Source: Mycobacteriales bacterium
Lineage (GTDB): Bacteria > Actinomycetota > Actinomycetes > DATLTS01
Direction of reading: 5' to 3'
Length of the DNA: 64,000 nt
Assembly (NCBI GenBank): GCA_035533475.1
Contig: DATLTS010000020.1
Span: forward strand, 1 to 64,000
Of the stretch, positions 19,042 to 27,094 are shown one piece after another. The notes under the pieces were generated by a model. The model had not been told where the DNA came from, ran no database searches, and saw only the letters and a program-made list of their open reading frames with translations. The first letter of the stretch is position 1. Each line of letters opens with the position of its first letter. The translations under genes and the position numbers were made by a program.

Positions 19042-19319
19042 TCAGCCCGTCCACCCGGTCACCCTGCCCTCCAGCAGCGCGCTGATCCGCCGGAGTCGGT
19101 TCAATACCTGCTCAAGGTTGCGGCCGGCGAGCACCGCACCGGACACGGATTGCTGCGCCGGCACCAGCCCGTCGGAGACGCGCTGCTCCAGGCCGGAGAC
19201 ATCCGGCAGGCCGCACGCGCGGGCTGCGCCCCTCCGAGTAACGCGCACACGTGACGGGAGTGGGCGGAGAGCTTCGCGCTCAAGCCGTTCGCGAAGGCCA
19301 CGACGTTGTGCGAGCCCAC
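19042..19319 (-). pseudogene. SIR2-like N-terminal fragment, frameshifted
   Basis: The frame from GTG 19319 gives NVVAFANGLSAKLSAHSRHV and CALLG. After one extra G the family continues in the next frame as ARACGLPDVSGLEQRVSDGL and GRNLEQVLNRLRRISALLEG, ending at 19042. HVCxLLGAGAxxACGLPDVxGL with NLExxLxRLRRI is characteristic of bacterial SIR2-like proteins, where GAGA is the NAD-binding loop. Only about 92 codons remain, so the gene is truncated. It lies 70 bases upstream of the TIR gene in the same direction. Confidence 0.6.
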
Positions 19320-20012
19320 GCATAGAAACTAGTGCCTGCTGAACACGCCCGCCTCGGCTCAGTCCAACCTCGCTACGGAGAGGATGAGCATCCGACGCTG
19401 TCCGAGGACATCGCTCGCCACCTTGGCGGTGGGACGTTGCGTGAGCGGACGCGCGCTGTCCGTGATCCGTGCGGGCGTGGCCCGGCATGTTCACTGACGT
19501 GAGAATCGGCGGGTGACCAGCGGTTTCGCCCTCGTCGGCGTTGCGCATCGGATCCACTTCCAGCCGCAACCGGTCCCCGCCATCCCGATCGTGTGCTCCA
19601 CCCATGCCGTACTCCCTTCTGCTCACGACGCTCGCCACCGGCACCATGCCGGCGGCGCAGGCACACCGGCGGACGGCTCGCCCGGCGGCGTGGTGACGCA
19701 GGCAGCGCGAAGCCGCGTTCCGGGATCCGGCCGCGACACGCGCCACGACACTCGTTCGGTTACCTCGGTCAGCCGCCCTCGCGGCGTAGCTCGGTGGTTA
19801 CACGGGGACGCTGGACCGTCGATGGACGCTCCATCTCGCCGCGAGGTCAAGGGCGTCCTATAACGGTTTGGTAACGGCTCCCCCGACTCGGCTGGCGCCC
19901 GGTCACGGTTTACGGCCCGCCGGGTCTTCTACACGACATAGCTGTTTCACCGGCGCAGCGCTGGGGCGGCCCTCATGACGCTGCGCTGGTGCTACCGGAG
20001 GGGAGAACTCTG
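19320..20012. other. Unassigned stretch upstream of the secreted-protein cluster
   Basis: About 690 bases with no frame I can support. Some open frames exist on both strands but look like shadow coding. The right part (19850-20000) is relatively AT-rich (TATAACGGTTTGGTAACGG) and probably holds the promoter of the secreted protein at 20013. Confidence 0.35.
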
Positions 20013-20555
20013 ATGGGCTGGACTCGGAGGATGAGCGCGATCGGCGTCATTGCGACGGTCGCCGTCTTTGCGTGCTCAGTGGCGGTACTGCCCGCATCGG
20101 CTTCGACTGGTGATACCGCCACGCCTCCGCAAGGCGGCAGCCTGACCGGTAGCACTGTGAGCCTGATTGTCCCGGGGCTTTCCGCGACTTGCACTGTGTA
20201 CCAGCAGGGTCATGGGTTGGTCACGGTGTACACGAACGCGAACGTTCAAGAGGAGTCCCTGAACAACTCCTGGTCTACCTGTGGTTCGTTCCTAACGCGG
20301 CTGGTGACATTCGCCGAAGTGGAAAACCTCAACCCTGTGTACTACCGCGCTGCGTCCAATTCGAAGACAGGGTCCGGAGATGGTCCGGTGTCTGTGGTTG
20401 CCAGTACCAACGTCCCAGCGACCTTCTACGGCCCCTCGTTGCGATTCACCTGGACCACGAACGCATATTTCTCGAACGGAACATCGCTCAGAATCTGCCA
20501 ACAAACCACGACGAACGTGGCCTTGGAAGCTACTTCATATACCGCCTCGTGTTGA
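20013..20555 (+). CDS. Secreted protein of unknown function
   Basis: 180 residues. ATG 20013 follows an excellent ribosome site (GGAGGGGAG, 19997-20005), so I prefer it over the upstream start at 19989. The signal peptide is clear: basic start, IGVIATVAVFACSVAVL and an ASA cleavage near residue 30. The mature part is rich in Ser, Thr and Asn, with four cysteines (SATCTVY, WSTCGSF, LRICQQ, YTASC), suggesting two disulphides. First gene of a four-gene secreted cluster. No homologue recognised. Confidence 0.72.
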   Translation: MGWTRRMSAIGVIATVAVFACSVAVLPASASTGDTATPPQGGSLTGSTVSLIVPGLSATCTVYQQGHGLVTVYTNANVQEESLNNSWSTCGSFLTRLVTFAEVENLNPVYYRAASNSKTGSGDGPVSVVASTNVPATFYGPSLRFTWTTNAYFSNGTSLRICQQTTTNVALEATSYTASC

Positions 20556-20605
20556 TGATTCGTCTCAGCCGTGGGAGGTCTTTACGGCCATAGAAAGGTT
20601 CGACT

Positions 20606-21157
20606 ATGAAACGAAGGATCTAGGCCTTGGTGGGCGTTGCGTCGCTGCTCGTCGCGGCCGCCTGTGGTAGTTCGCTTGATACCGCCAAGGTCACCACTGA
20701 CAAGAGTTCATACAACCTTGGGCAACCGGTGGTTTATACATTGCAAGTCATCGCGGCGGGGACCCCGGCGACAATCACCTACTACGCCACCGCGAGCGAC
20801 ACATGGCAAATCAGTTGCTACTCGATCCTGTTCATACACGAGTGCAACAACGCAGAATTCGACTTCGCAACGAACGTGCCCATTGGCCCCATGACAGTCC
20901 CCGGCTTCGGGGGGCAGATTGTCCTAACTGTGGCCGAGCACTCCGGGCCTCATGAAGCTGGCGAGGACATCACGTCATGTCAAGTCGACAGCGGGACGCA
21001 GAAATGTGTGGTGAGCGGAAACAGCACGGATCAAAGTGCCTTCGATGTATCCTCGACTGGCATTGGTGGAGGATCCGTGGTCCAGTTGGGTGTGCACGTT
21101 TCTACCTCGGGGGAAGCACGGGTGACCTCGAGGCCTGGGCGCAGTTCGGGGAACTAG
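20606..21157 (+). pseudogene. Lipoprotein gene with TAG at codon 6
   Basis: A ribosome site (GAAAGG) precedes ATG 20606, which reads MKRRI and then TAG (20621-20623). The same frame continues as ALVGVASLLVAAACGSS, a lipoprotein signal peptide with its lipobox cysteine, and a ~155-residue mature domain (TTDKSSYNLGQPVVYTLQVI) to TAG 21157. Restart at TTG 20627 or GTG 20630 would give a signal peptide without its basic start. So it is either a nonsense mutant, suppressed, or weakly expressed. The mature part looks beta-rich and Ig-like. Function unknown. Confidence 0.65.
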
Positions 21158-21158
21158 C

Positions 21159-22046
21159 GTGACGAAGAGGGACCGGGCGGTCGGCTTCGCCGTCGCGATG
21201 TGCGGGGCGCTTTTGCTCGCCGGTTGTGCCTCATCGTCGGGCACCAAGGGGGGAGCGACCCCCGGCACCACGGCTCGGCCTGCACACTCGTCCGTTCGGG
21301 GCGGCAGCAAGGTCGCTCAATCGGCGACGGCTTCCCAGTTGGCGGCGCCGGATGGAACGAACGGATCGGGCAATTCGTCGCAGGCATGTTCCTCCCTTCT
21401 CTGTGATCGCGTGATCGCCCCTTCGACCACAGCGGACATACACGGTTGGGCTGAGGGATTCCTAGGTCAGGGATGGGCACGAGCCACGGGTGCGGAATCA
21501 GGTTCGTTCGGTGTTCCACGGTTTTGGAACAGCTCTTATTCCGAGGCGACACACGAAGTGGACTTCTCGGGGACCAACTCCAATGGCTCGTCCATGGGAT
21601 TCGGCATCGAGTTGAATAATGCTGGTGCCGCTCTTTTTGAGGGCTTCTTTGTCACCGTGCCCTATTCGCCTCCGCAGGGTGGCGGCGGGTCAATCACCTA
21701 TACGTTTACGACTGTGGCAGCTGCTCGTTTCCTAGGCGCTCCGGTCGGCTCGAACTGGCAGTCCCCAACGCAAGACCACCGATATCTCGTCACCCTCCAG
21801 CACCCGAATAGTGCGGAGTGGGAAATGTCAATTCGGCCAAACCCCGGAGGCCCGGGACCACAGCCCGAGTTGACCAGCGGTTCTTTAAGTCTCTCAACCT
21901 CAAGTGTTCGCCCGCCGTGGTCCGAGGTTCAGATGCAACTGACAGCTCGCTCGCCGTATGGGCTGGTGCAGGGCTCGGTAAAGCTAAGTCGACATAGCGG
22001 CCCGTTTACCTACACCACGAAGACGTCCTCGTCTGCCAGTCCATAG
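21159..22046 (+). CDS. Putative lipoprotein
   Basis: 295 residues from GTG 21159, one base after the previous stop. The signal peptide MTKRDRAVGFAVAMCGALLL is followed by the lipobox LLAGC. A Ser/Gly/Thr-rich linker (residues 24-75) leads to a beta-rich domain (HEVDFSGTNSNGSSMGFGIE). The C-terminus is Ser-rich. It should be anchored on the outer face of the membrane. Same strand and tight spacing indicate an operon with its neighbours. Function unknown. Confidence 0.72.
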   Translation: MTKRDRAVGFAVAMCGALLLAGCASSSGTKGGATPGTTARPAHSSVRGGSKVAQSATASQLAAPDGTNGSGNSSQACSSLLCDRVIAPSTTADIHGWAEGFLGQGWARATGAESGSFGVPRFWNSSYSEATHEVDFSGTNSNGSSMGFGIELNNAGAALFEGFFVTVPYSPPQGGGGSITYTFTTVAAARFLGAPVGSNWQSPTQDHRYLVTLQHPNSAEWEMSIRPNPGGPGPQPELTSGSLSLSTSSVRPPWSEVQMQLTARSPYGLVQGSVKLSRHSGPFTYTTKTSSSASP

Positions 22047-22070
22047 TGTTCACTTCAGCAGGGTGGGCCA

Positions 22071-22508
22071 TTGCGGCGCGTGCGGGGTAGGCGGGGGCGT
22101 TGGCTTGCGGGAGCCGCCTTCCTACTATTGGTCATTTTTGGCGGGCTGATCCTGCGCACGGTCTTGCAGGATAACCAGCGGGCGTCTATTACTGCGAACA
22201 CCCTTATAGCGTTGGCTCGGCACGCAGGCCACGTGCAAGTCGTCGCGAACCAACACTATGTTGGCACCAATAGTGATGGCCTGTCTGGGCCGGGGGGACA
22301 ATATTGCTTCTTCTTTGCGAACGTAAGATTCCGGACATCGACATCGCGCGCGAGCCTAATTGACGGGGTAAACGCGCAGATCCGCCAGGGCCTTGCCAAA
22401 GCCGGGTACCTGGTCAGCGCCGCCGCCGTGCAAATCGCCCCTGACTTGATTGAGCTGGAGGGCGTCGGCATTGGATCTGGTGGTCGCTTCGACCCGCGAT
22501 GCTGGTAG
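22071..22508 (+). CDS. Membrane-anchored hypothetical protein
   Basis: 145 residues, probably from TTG 22071. A basic start (RRVRGRRGRW) precedes one strong helix (LAGAAFLLLVIFGGLILRTV). The extracellular part has Cys in GQYCFFF and at the C-terminal RCW. Last gene of the secreted cluster, 24 bases after the lipoprotein. No family recognised. Confidence 0.6.
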   Translation: MRRVRGRRGRWLAGAAFLLLVIFGGLILRTVLQDNQRASITANTLIALARHAGHVQVVANQHYVGTNSDGLSGPGGQYCFFFANVRFRTSTSRASLIDGVNAQIRQGLAKAGYLVSAAAVQIAPDLIELEGVGIGSGGRFDPRCW

Positions 22509-22703
22509 CGGCCCGACAGGTCCGCTAGCACCTCCGCTCCGATTCCGTTGCCCATGGAGATCATCGGACCCCTGACCAACGGACGGCGGTTCGGATTGCG
22601 ACACCAGGACCAGGAGGGCCGTTTTTCCCGGCCGGTATGTCGCGAGTTACCGGACATCCGATATTCGGCACGTCCGGACGGGTTGGTTCGGCGACACCGC
22701 GCT

Positions 22704-23084
22704 TCACGATGGGTGACGGAAATCTTGGTGCAAGCTCTCGGGGTCGCAGGAGGTGCTGAGGTTAGACAGGTCCGCGCCCACGAGCCGAAAGCCCTCCCTG
22801 CCGACCCGTTCGAGGCGGACGAACGGTCGCCGGACCGGCTCCTCTTTCATCCGCTGCATCGTCTTGAAGGCGGTCGCCTTGGCGTACGCAGACCCGGCCG
22901 TGACCATCTCGGCGTGAACCTCGCGGACGGTGAAGGTTTCCGCGCCGGTGCGCGCGCGCAAGGTCTGCAGCGCGGTCAAGACGGCCTCACGGCAGGTAGG
23001 CGCTGACCATCTGTGCCGTCCCAGGCGCAGACGGTCACCGGGGAAGCTGGGACGGCGGTTCGTATTCGGAGGCATCATCACCAC
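22704..23084 (-). CDS. Winged-helix-like hypothetical protein
   Basis: 126 residues. The core CREAVLTALQTLRARTGAET, FTVREVHAEMVTAGSAYAKA and FVRLERVGREGFRLVG has the spacing of small winged-helix proteins found in actinobacteria (a recognition helix after FTVREV, then a wing ending in GxxGFRL). It lies inside the region that is otherwise duplicated near 28 kb but is absent from that second copy, so it may be a separate insertion. Confidence 0.5.
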   Translation of the reverse strand: MVMMPPNTNRRPSFPGDRLRLGRHRWSAPTCREAVLTALQTLRARTGAETFTVREVHAEMVTAGSAYAKATAFKTMQRMKEEPVRRPFVRLERVGREGFRLVGADLSNLSTSCDPESLHQDFRHPS

Positions 23085-23145
23085 CGTTGATCATGCCTTT
23101 GACATGGGCGTACGCGAATTTGTCCGTTTCGGCGGTAAGACCACG

Positions 23146-23164
23146 GTGTGGCCACGGGGCACAC
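23146..23164. repeat. Degenerate GTGTGGCC-N3-GGCCACAC palindrome
   Basis: GTGTGGCC ACG GGGCACAC: one mismatch from the perfect palindrome seen at 28075-28093 and inside the hairpin at 24467-24503. It lies upstream of the MNT gene and may be an operator. Confidence 0.4.
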
Positions 23165-23330
23165 GCCGGCGCCGTCCCGGGCAAAGTGCCTGGTCAGGGG
23201 CACCGGCGCTGCCGGTAGTGGAAGTGCGGTTTCCCGCCACTGTGGTGTGACCACCGTTCCCGCCACTGGCGACTTGGGTATCGTGATCAATACTTGAGTA
23301 TTGTGCACAGTACTACGGTATCGTAGCTCG

Positions 23331-23954
23331 GTGGACGTTTCTGATCCTGGTCGTGCGCTCGCGACCGGCTTGACCATGCCGATCTTGCGGGCGATGTCGT
23401 CCCGCTCGAACCCGACGACCGCGGCGCAGATCTACCGGGTGATGCAGCAGGGGACGGAGGCGGGGGTTCGGCGGGCGATTGAGCGCCTAGCGGCTCAGGG
23501 TGTGGTGCTCGGTGAGCCGGTGGGGGATCGGACGGTCTATTCGCTCAACCATGACCACGTCCTCGACCGGGCCATCCGAGCGCTGCTGCGGGCGCCCGAG
23601 GAGCTGCCGCGACGGCTGCGCGTGGAGCTGGCCGACTGGAGTATCCAGCCGGTCTCCGCTGCCTTGTACGGTTCGGCGGCACGCCGTGACGGGGACGCGG
23701 ACAGCGACATCGACATCCTGCTCGTGCGTCCGGTCCTGGGTCGGTCCGCGACACGGGACCAGTGGGTGCGGCAGGTGCATCAGCTGCGTGAGGCGGTGCG
23801 CCGTTGGACGGGTAACCGCGTTCAGATCACCGACCGCTCCAGAACGACGCTTCGGCGGTTGGCCGCGGCGCGCGAGCCGATCGTTGACCAGTGGCTCACC
23901 GATGCAGTTGTGATTGCCGGCCAGCCGCTGGATGAGCTTGTTGACGTGGCATGA
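23331..23954 (+). CDS. MNT-type nucleotidyltransferase (TA-like antitoxin)
   Basis: 207 residues from GTG 23331. The N-terminal winged helix (TAAQIYRVMQQGTEAGVRRA) is followed by a minimal nucleotidyltransferase domain with the full catalytic signature ALYGSAARRDGDADSDIDIL (G-S, then D-x-D). MNT proteins commonly pair with HEPN proteins as type VII toxin-antitoxin systems, in which the MNT enzyme AMPylates the HEPN toxin. The stop overlaps the ATG of the HEPN gene (ATGA). The promoter region holds small palindromes (AATACT-TG-AGTATT, about 23291-23304) that may be operators. Confidence 0.8.
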   Translation: MDVSDPGRALATGLTMPILRAMSSRSNPTTAAQIYRVMQQGTEAGVRRAIERLAAQGVVLGEPVGDRTVYSLNHDHVLDRAIRALLRAPEELPRRLRVELADWSIQPVSAALYGSAARRDGDADSDIDILLVRPVLGRSATRDQWVRQVHQLREAVRRWTGNRVQITDRSRTTLRRLAAAREPIVDQWLTDAVVIAGQPLDELVDVA

Positions 23955-24398
23955 GTCCGGCTGGGCGGCGCCAACGATGCAATACCAACGACGCCCGATT
24001 GCGGCTCGCGCATGCCCGGGCGTACCTGGAGGACGGCGAAGCTGATAAGCGGCGACCCGGCGAAACCCGAGGAGGTCGACTTCAACCATGTCGCAGCCGG
24101 TAATGCTGTGCTCGCGGTGATCGCGGCCGGTAACGCGCTGTGCTGCCGTCTGCTCGGGGAACGAGCGCGCGGTCAGGACCACCGGGAAGCCGTGCGCCTG
24201 CTCGAGCAGGTCAGGTTCGGCCCAGGGGCGGCGACGGAGCAGACGCGCCGAAGCCACGCCTTGGCTGCCGCACTGGCCACCGCCTTGGACCTCAAGGACG
24301 ATTCCCACTACGGCACCCTCATGGTCGGCGCGGCAGAGCTGCGTCGCCTGATCCGTGCCGCGGACAAGCTGGTATCCGCCGCAACATCGGTCATGTAA
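23951..24398 (+). pseudogene. HEPN partner of MNT, one-base frameshift
   Basis: It starts as MSPAGRRQRCNTNDARLRLA and ARAYLE. A single extra G near 24031 then shifts the frame, and the native frame ends at a TAA about 20 codons later. The HEPN sequence resumes in the next frame (TAKLISGDPAKPEEVDFNHV, CCRLLGERARGQDHREAV, LKDDSHYGTLMV) to 24398. Copy 2 at 28241 shows the unshifted reading, which proves the indel. A shorter product from ATG 24012 (128 residues) would keep most of the HEPN core. Confidence 0.75.
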
Positions 24399-24466
24399 CC
24401 CGCGCCCGCTGACGAGAACGGCCGCCGTGGCATGCTCTTCTGGGCGGGTGAGGCGCTGTCAAGATC

Positions 24467-24503
24467 GGTGCTTCGGTGTGGCCTGTGGCCACACCGAAGC
24501 ACC
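24467..24503. repeat. Perfect 17-bp inverted repeat, 3-base loop
   Basis: Arms GGTGCTTCGGTGTGGCC and its exact complement surround TGT. The inner part is the same GTGTGGCC-N3-GGCCACAC palindrome found upstream of the MNT module. It lies 68 bases after the HEPN gene. It has no T-run, so it may be an operator or end-sequence rather than a terminator. Confidence 0.6.
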
Positions 24504-24585
24504 CCGAATGCGTCCGAGAGGCGGTGAAAGCAGCCGAGTTCCTTGATACTTTGAGCGGGCGCGGCGCCAAGAGCGTGAATCCGTG

Positions 24586-24604
24586 GGGTTCGATTCCCGC
24601 CACC
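24586..24604 (+). repeat. Right copy of 19-bp ssrA repeat (putative attR core)
   Basis: GGGTTCGATTCCCGCCACC is identical to 13109-13127 in ssrA. The T-stem and acceptor around it do not form a complete tRNA or tmRNA end, and a short run of GCCACC-like triplets follows. It is the candidate right end of the island. Confidence 0.45.
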
Positions 24605-24669
24605 GCTACCGCCACCGCCACCGACGAATTGCGACAAATTATTTCCGCCAACTTATCGCTACCCGGCGA

Positions 24670-25320
24670 CTAGTTACCGGCAAGATTCGGGACGCGGAAT
24701 CGCAGACGGCGCAGAACTGTCGTCGAGCCCTCGGTTCGCAGCCCGAGCTGGCGGGCGTCCGCCAGCTTGAGCATGCCCGACAGAACGCCGAGGACCATCG
24801 GGGGGTCGCCGTCCAGAACGAGGTCGGGCGACGGCGCGGTGCCGAGGTGCGTGGTGATCGCGCCGCCGCCCACCTCGATGACGACGGGCTGGTCCCCGGT
24901 CCGGACCTCGATGGTGGCGGGCGGGCCGTCGGGCTCGCCGTCTTGCAGGAACTGCGACACCGGGAAGGCGAGCCAGTGACTTCGAAACACCTCGTTGCCC
25001 GTGGGGTCGGGCATGAACCTCACTCCCCAGCCCCCGAGCGCCTGCAGCACCGGTTCCAGCTCGCGGCCGGCATCGGTCAGGTCGTACAGGGTCGTCGCTA
25101 CGGGAGGCGGGACCGCCTCCCTGCGCACCAGTCCTTGCTCCTCGAGCTCTTTGAGGCGCTGGCTGAGCAGGTTGGTGGCGATCCCGGGCAAGCCGTGTTG
25201 AAGATCGGTGTAGCGGCAGCCGCCTTGGAGCAGCAGCTCTCGGACGATGAGCAGAGTCCACCGGTCGCCAACTACGTCAAGGGCCTTGGCCACTGAGCAG
25301 TACTGGCCATACGAGCGCAT
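24670..25320 (-). CDS. HxlR-family transcriptional regulator
   Basis: 216 residues from ATG 25320 (MRSYGQYCSVAKALDVVGDR). The N-terminal winged helix (WTLLIVRELLLQGGCRYTDL, then GIATNLLSQRLKELEEQGLV) is the HxlR type, with a conserved early cysteine. The C-terminal part (about 120-216) resembles an SCP2-like domain. It is divergent from the MFS transporter 80 bases away and probably controls it. Confidence 0.85.
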   Translation of the reverse strand: MRSYGQYCSVAKALDVVGDRWTLLIVRELLLQGGCRYTDLQHGLPGIATNLLSQRLKELEEQGLVRREAVPPPVATTLYDLTDAGRELEPVLQALGGWGVRFMPDPTGNEVFRSHWLAFPVSQFLQDGEPDGPPATIEVRTGDQPVVIEVGGGAITTHLGTAPSPDLVLDGDPPMVLGVLSGMLKLADARQLGLRTEGSTTVLRRLRFRVPNLAGN

Positions 25321-25365
25321 CTCGGCAGCGTAGCCGCCCCCCACTGGAGTTTCAATAGTTGTAGC

Positions 25366-25394
25366 TTGACTTTCTAAAGAGCCTGGGTTAAAAA
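25366..25394 (+). promoter_or_regulatory. Promoter of MFS transporter, probably leaderless
   Basis: TTGACT (25366-25371), a 17-base spacer and TAAAAA (25389-25394) form a good -35/-10 pair. The ATG at 25401 is seven bases after the -10 box, where transcription should start, so the mRNA is likely leaderless. The AT-rich spacer may also hold the HxlR site. Confidence 0.55.
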
Positions 25395-25400
25395 CGCGGC

Positions 25401-27074
25401 ATGCGCACCAAGCCCCTGATCCTTGCTTCGCTCCTCCTGGCCTCCTTCGCCATCAACCTGGACACGACCATCGTGAACGTGGCCCTGCCCACCCTGGTGC
25501 GGGAGCTACACGCCACCACCACCCAGCTCCAATGGGTGGTGGACGCCTACAACCTGGTCTTCGCCGCTCTGCTCCTCACCTCAGGGAGCCTGTCGGACCG
25601 CTTGGGTCGCAAGGGGATGCTGCTCGGGGGCCTGGCCGTGTTCGGGCTGGCCAGCCTGGCGGGCGCATTCACCACCATGCCGTCGGCGCTCATCGCTGCC
25701 CGGGCCGTGATGGGCCTCGGGGCGGCCATGATCTTCCCGGCCACGCTGTCCGTCATCGCCAACGTCTTCACCGAGCGCCGGGAGCGGGCCCTGTCGATCG
25801 GCCTGTGGGGCGCCAGCGCCGGCGTGGCTATCGCCGTTGGTCCCATCGTGGGGGGTTTCCTGCTGGAGCACTTCTCGTGGGCGAGCATCTTCGTGTTCAT
25901 GGCCCCGGTGGCCGCTGTCGGCGCGCTGCTGGTGGCGCTCAGCGTGCCAAGCTCGAGGGACCCAGCCGCGACGCGTATCGACGTGCCCGGCTTCGCCATG
26001 TCCACCGCCGCAATGGCAGTCGTGGTCTTCACGATCATCGAGGCTCCCGACGTCGGCTGGTCCAGCGGGCGCAGCGTGGCCGGCTTCGCCGTCGCCGCCG
26101 TGTTGTTCGCGCTGTTCATCGGGTGGGAGCGCAGAGTCGAGACGCCCATGTTGGACGTGCGAATGTTCCGCAACATGCGCTTCACCGCCGCCAGCGGGTC
26201 GGTCACCATCGCCTTCTTCACGCTGTTCGGCTTCATCTTCCTGATGACCCAGTACTTCCAGTTCATCCAGGGCTTCAGCCCGCTATCCACGGGCGTGCAC
26301 TTGCTGCCCGTGGCGGCCTCGGTGGCGGTGAGCTCGGTGATCGGCACCCGGCTGGCGGTGCGCGCCGGGAGCAAACTCGTGGTCGCGATCGGGCTTCTCG
26401 CCATCACCGCCTTCTACGTGTGGGTGGCAAGCGTGATCACCGCTCATACCACCTACGGGGTGATCGCCGCCCAGATGGTCCTCTACGGCGTTGGCATGGG
26501 CTTCACCTCCGCGCCGGCGACCGAGTCGATCATGGGGGCGGTGTCGATCCACAAGGCCGGGGTGGGCTCCGCTGTCAACGACTCGACCCGCCTGCTCGGT
26601 GGCACCCTCGGCGTGGCAGTGATCGGCAGTGTGTACGCCTCGCTGTACGGGTCCAAGCTCACCGCCGGCCTGCCGGCCCGTCTCCCCTCGGGCCTGTCCG
26701 CTGTCGCCCACCAGTCGGTCGGCGCCGCCATCGCCGCGTCGAACCGCCTGTCCGCGGTCGGCCTGACCCACGTCGGTGCCGCCGTGCACCGGGCCGCCTT
26801 CGACGCCTTCCTGCACGGCATCAGCGTGGGGTGCCTGGTGGCAGGCGGCGTGGCCGTGCTGGGTGCCCTCATTGCCATCGCCTTCCTCCCCGCCCAGCCA
26901 GCTTCGGCAGCCGCGCCCGAGGCGAGCGGGGTGCTCGAAAGGGCGAGCCAGATCGCCGTCGGCTCGTCTTTCCTGTCGTTCGAGCCGCTGCCTGTCGCAG
27001 CGGGTTCCGGGGGGGCTGCCCTCGGAACCGCGAGCCCGGTCGGCCCGACCGCCGGAGGGTGCACCGATGTCTGA
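25401..27074 (+). CDS. MFS drug exporter, DHA2 (EmrB/QacA) family
   Basis: 557 residues with about 14 membrane helices. Motifs: helix 1 NLDTTIVNVALPTLVREL (motif D1), loop 2-3 GSLSDRLGRKGMLLGG (motif A) and helix 5 GASAGVAIAVGPIVGGFL (motif C of antiporters). Proton-driven efflux of hydrophobic drugs is the expected role. The cytoplasmic tail after residue 500 is long and Ala/Gly-rich. Divergent from an HxlR regulator, which is a common drug-responsive pair. Confidence 0.9.
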   Translation: MRTKPLILASLLLASFAINLDTTIVNVALPTLVRELHATTTQLQWVVDAYNLVFAALLLTSGSLSDRLGRKGMLLGGLAVFGLASLAGAFTTMPSALIAARAVMGLGAAMIFPATLSVIANVFTERRERALSIGLWGASAGVAIAVGPIVGGFLLEHFSWASIFVFMAPVAAVGALLVALSVPSSRDPAATRIDVPGFAMSTAAMAVVVFTIIEAPDVGWSSGRSVAGFAVAAVLFALFIGWERRVETPMLDVRMFRNMRFTAASGSVTIAFFTLFGFIFLMTQYFQFIQGFSPLSTGVHLLPVAASVAVSSVIGTRLAVRAGSKLVVAIGLLAITAFYVWVASVITAHTTYGVIAAQMVLYGVGMGFTSAPATESIMGAVSIHKAGVGSAVNDSTRLLGGTLGVAVIGSVYASLYGSKLTAGLPARLPSGLSAVAHQSVGAAIAASNRLSAVGLTHVGAAVHRAAFDAFLHGISVGCLVAGGVAVLGALIAIAFLPAQPASAAAPEASGVLERASQIAVGSSFLSFEPLPVAAGSGGAALGTASPVGPTAGGCTDV

Positions 27075-27094
27075 GCGATCGAAACACCGAGGTC

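Larger units (their letters stand above)
22587..24198. repeat. Copy 1 of duplicated MNT/HEPN module
   Basis: Sequence around 22587-22613, about 23090-23270 and about 23918-24198 matches 27986-28013, about 28021-28200 and about 28206-28492 in the same order. Copy 1 contains the winged-helix gene and the complete MNT gene, both absent from copy 2. The match ends inside the HEPN gene. Confidence 0.7.
13109..24604. mobile_element. Putative decayed genomic island inserted at ssrA
   Basis: This 11.5-kb block is bounded by the 19-base repeat shared with the ssrA 3' end. Its left end carries a recombinase operon in typical integrative-element order. Cargo includes HEPN-like, TIR and SIR2-like genes, secreted proteins and an MNT/HEPN module. 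Local GC drops around 16.7-22.5 kb. The recombinase, methylase and small element genes are broken, so it is probably immobile. No replication or conjugation gene is seen. The right boundary is less certain than the left, because accessory genes continue past it. Confidence 0.55.

Noticed and set aside
24518-24607. Possible tRNA gene around the right ssrA repeat
   Set aside because: GCGGTG and CACCGC could pair as an acceptor, but the T-stem is mismatched and no D-arm or anticodon arm fits.
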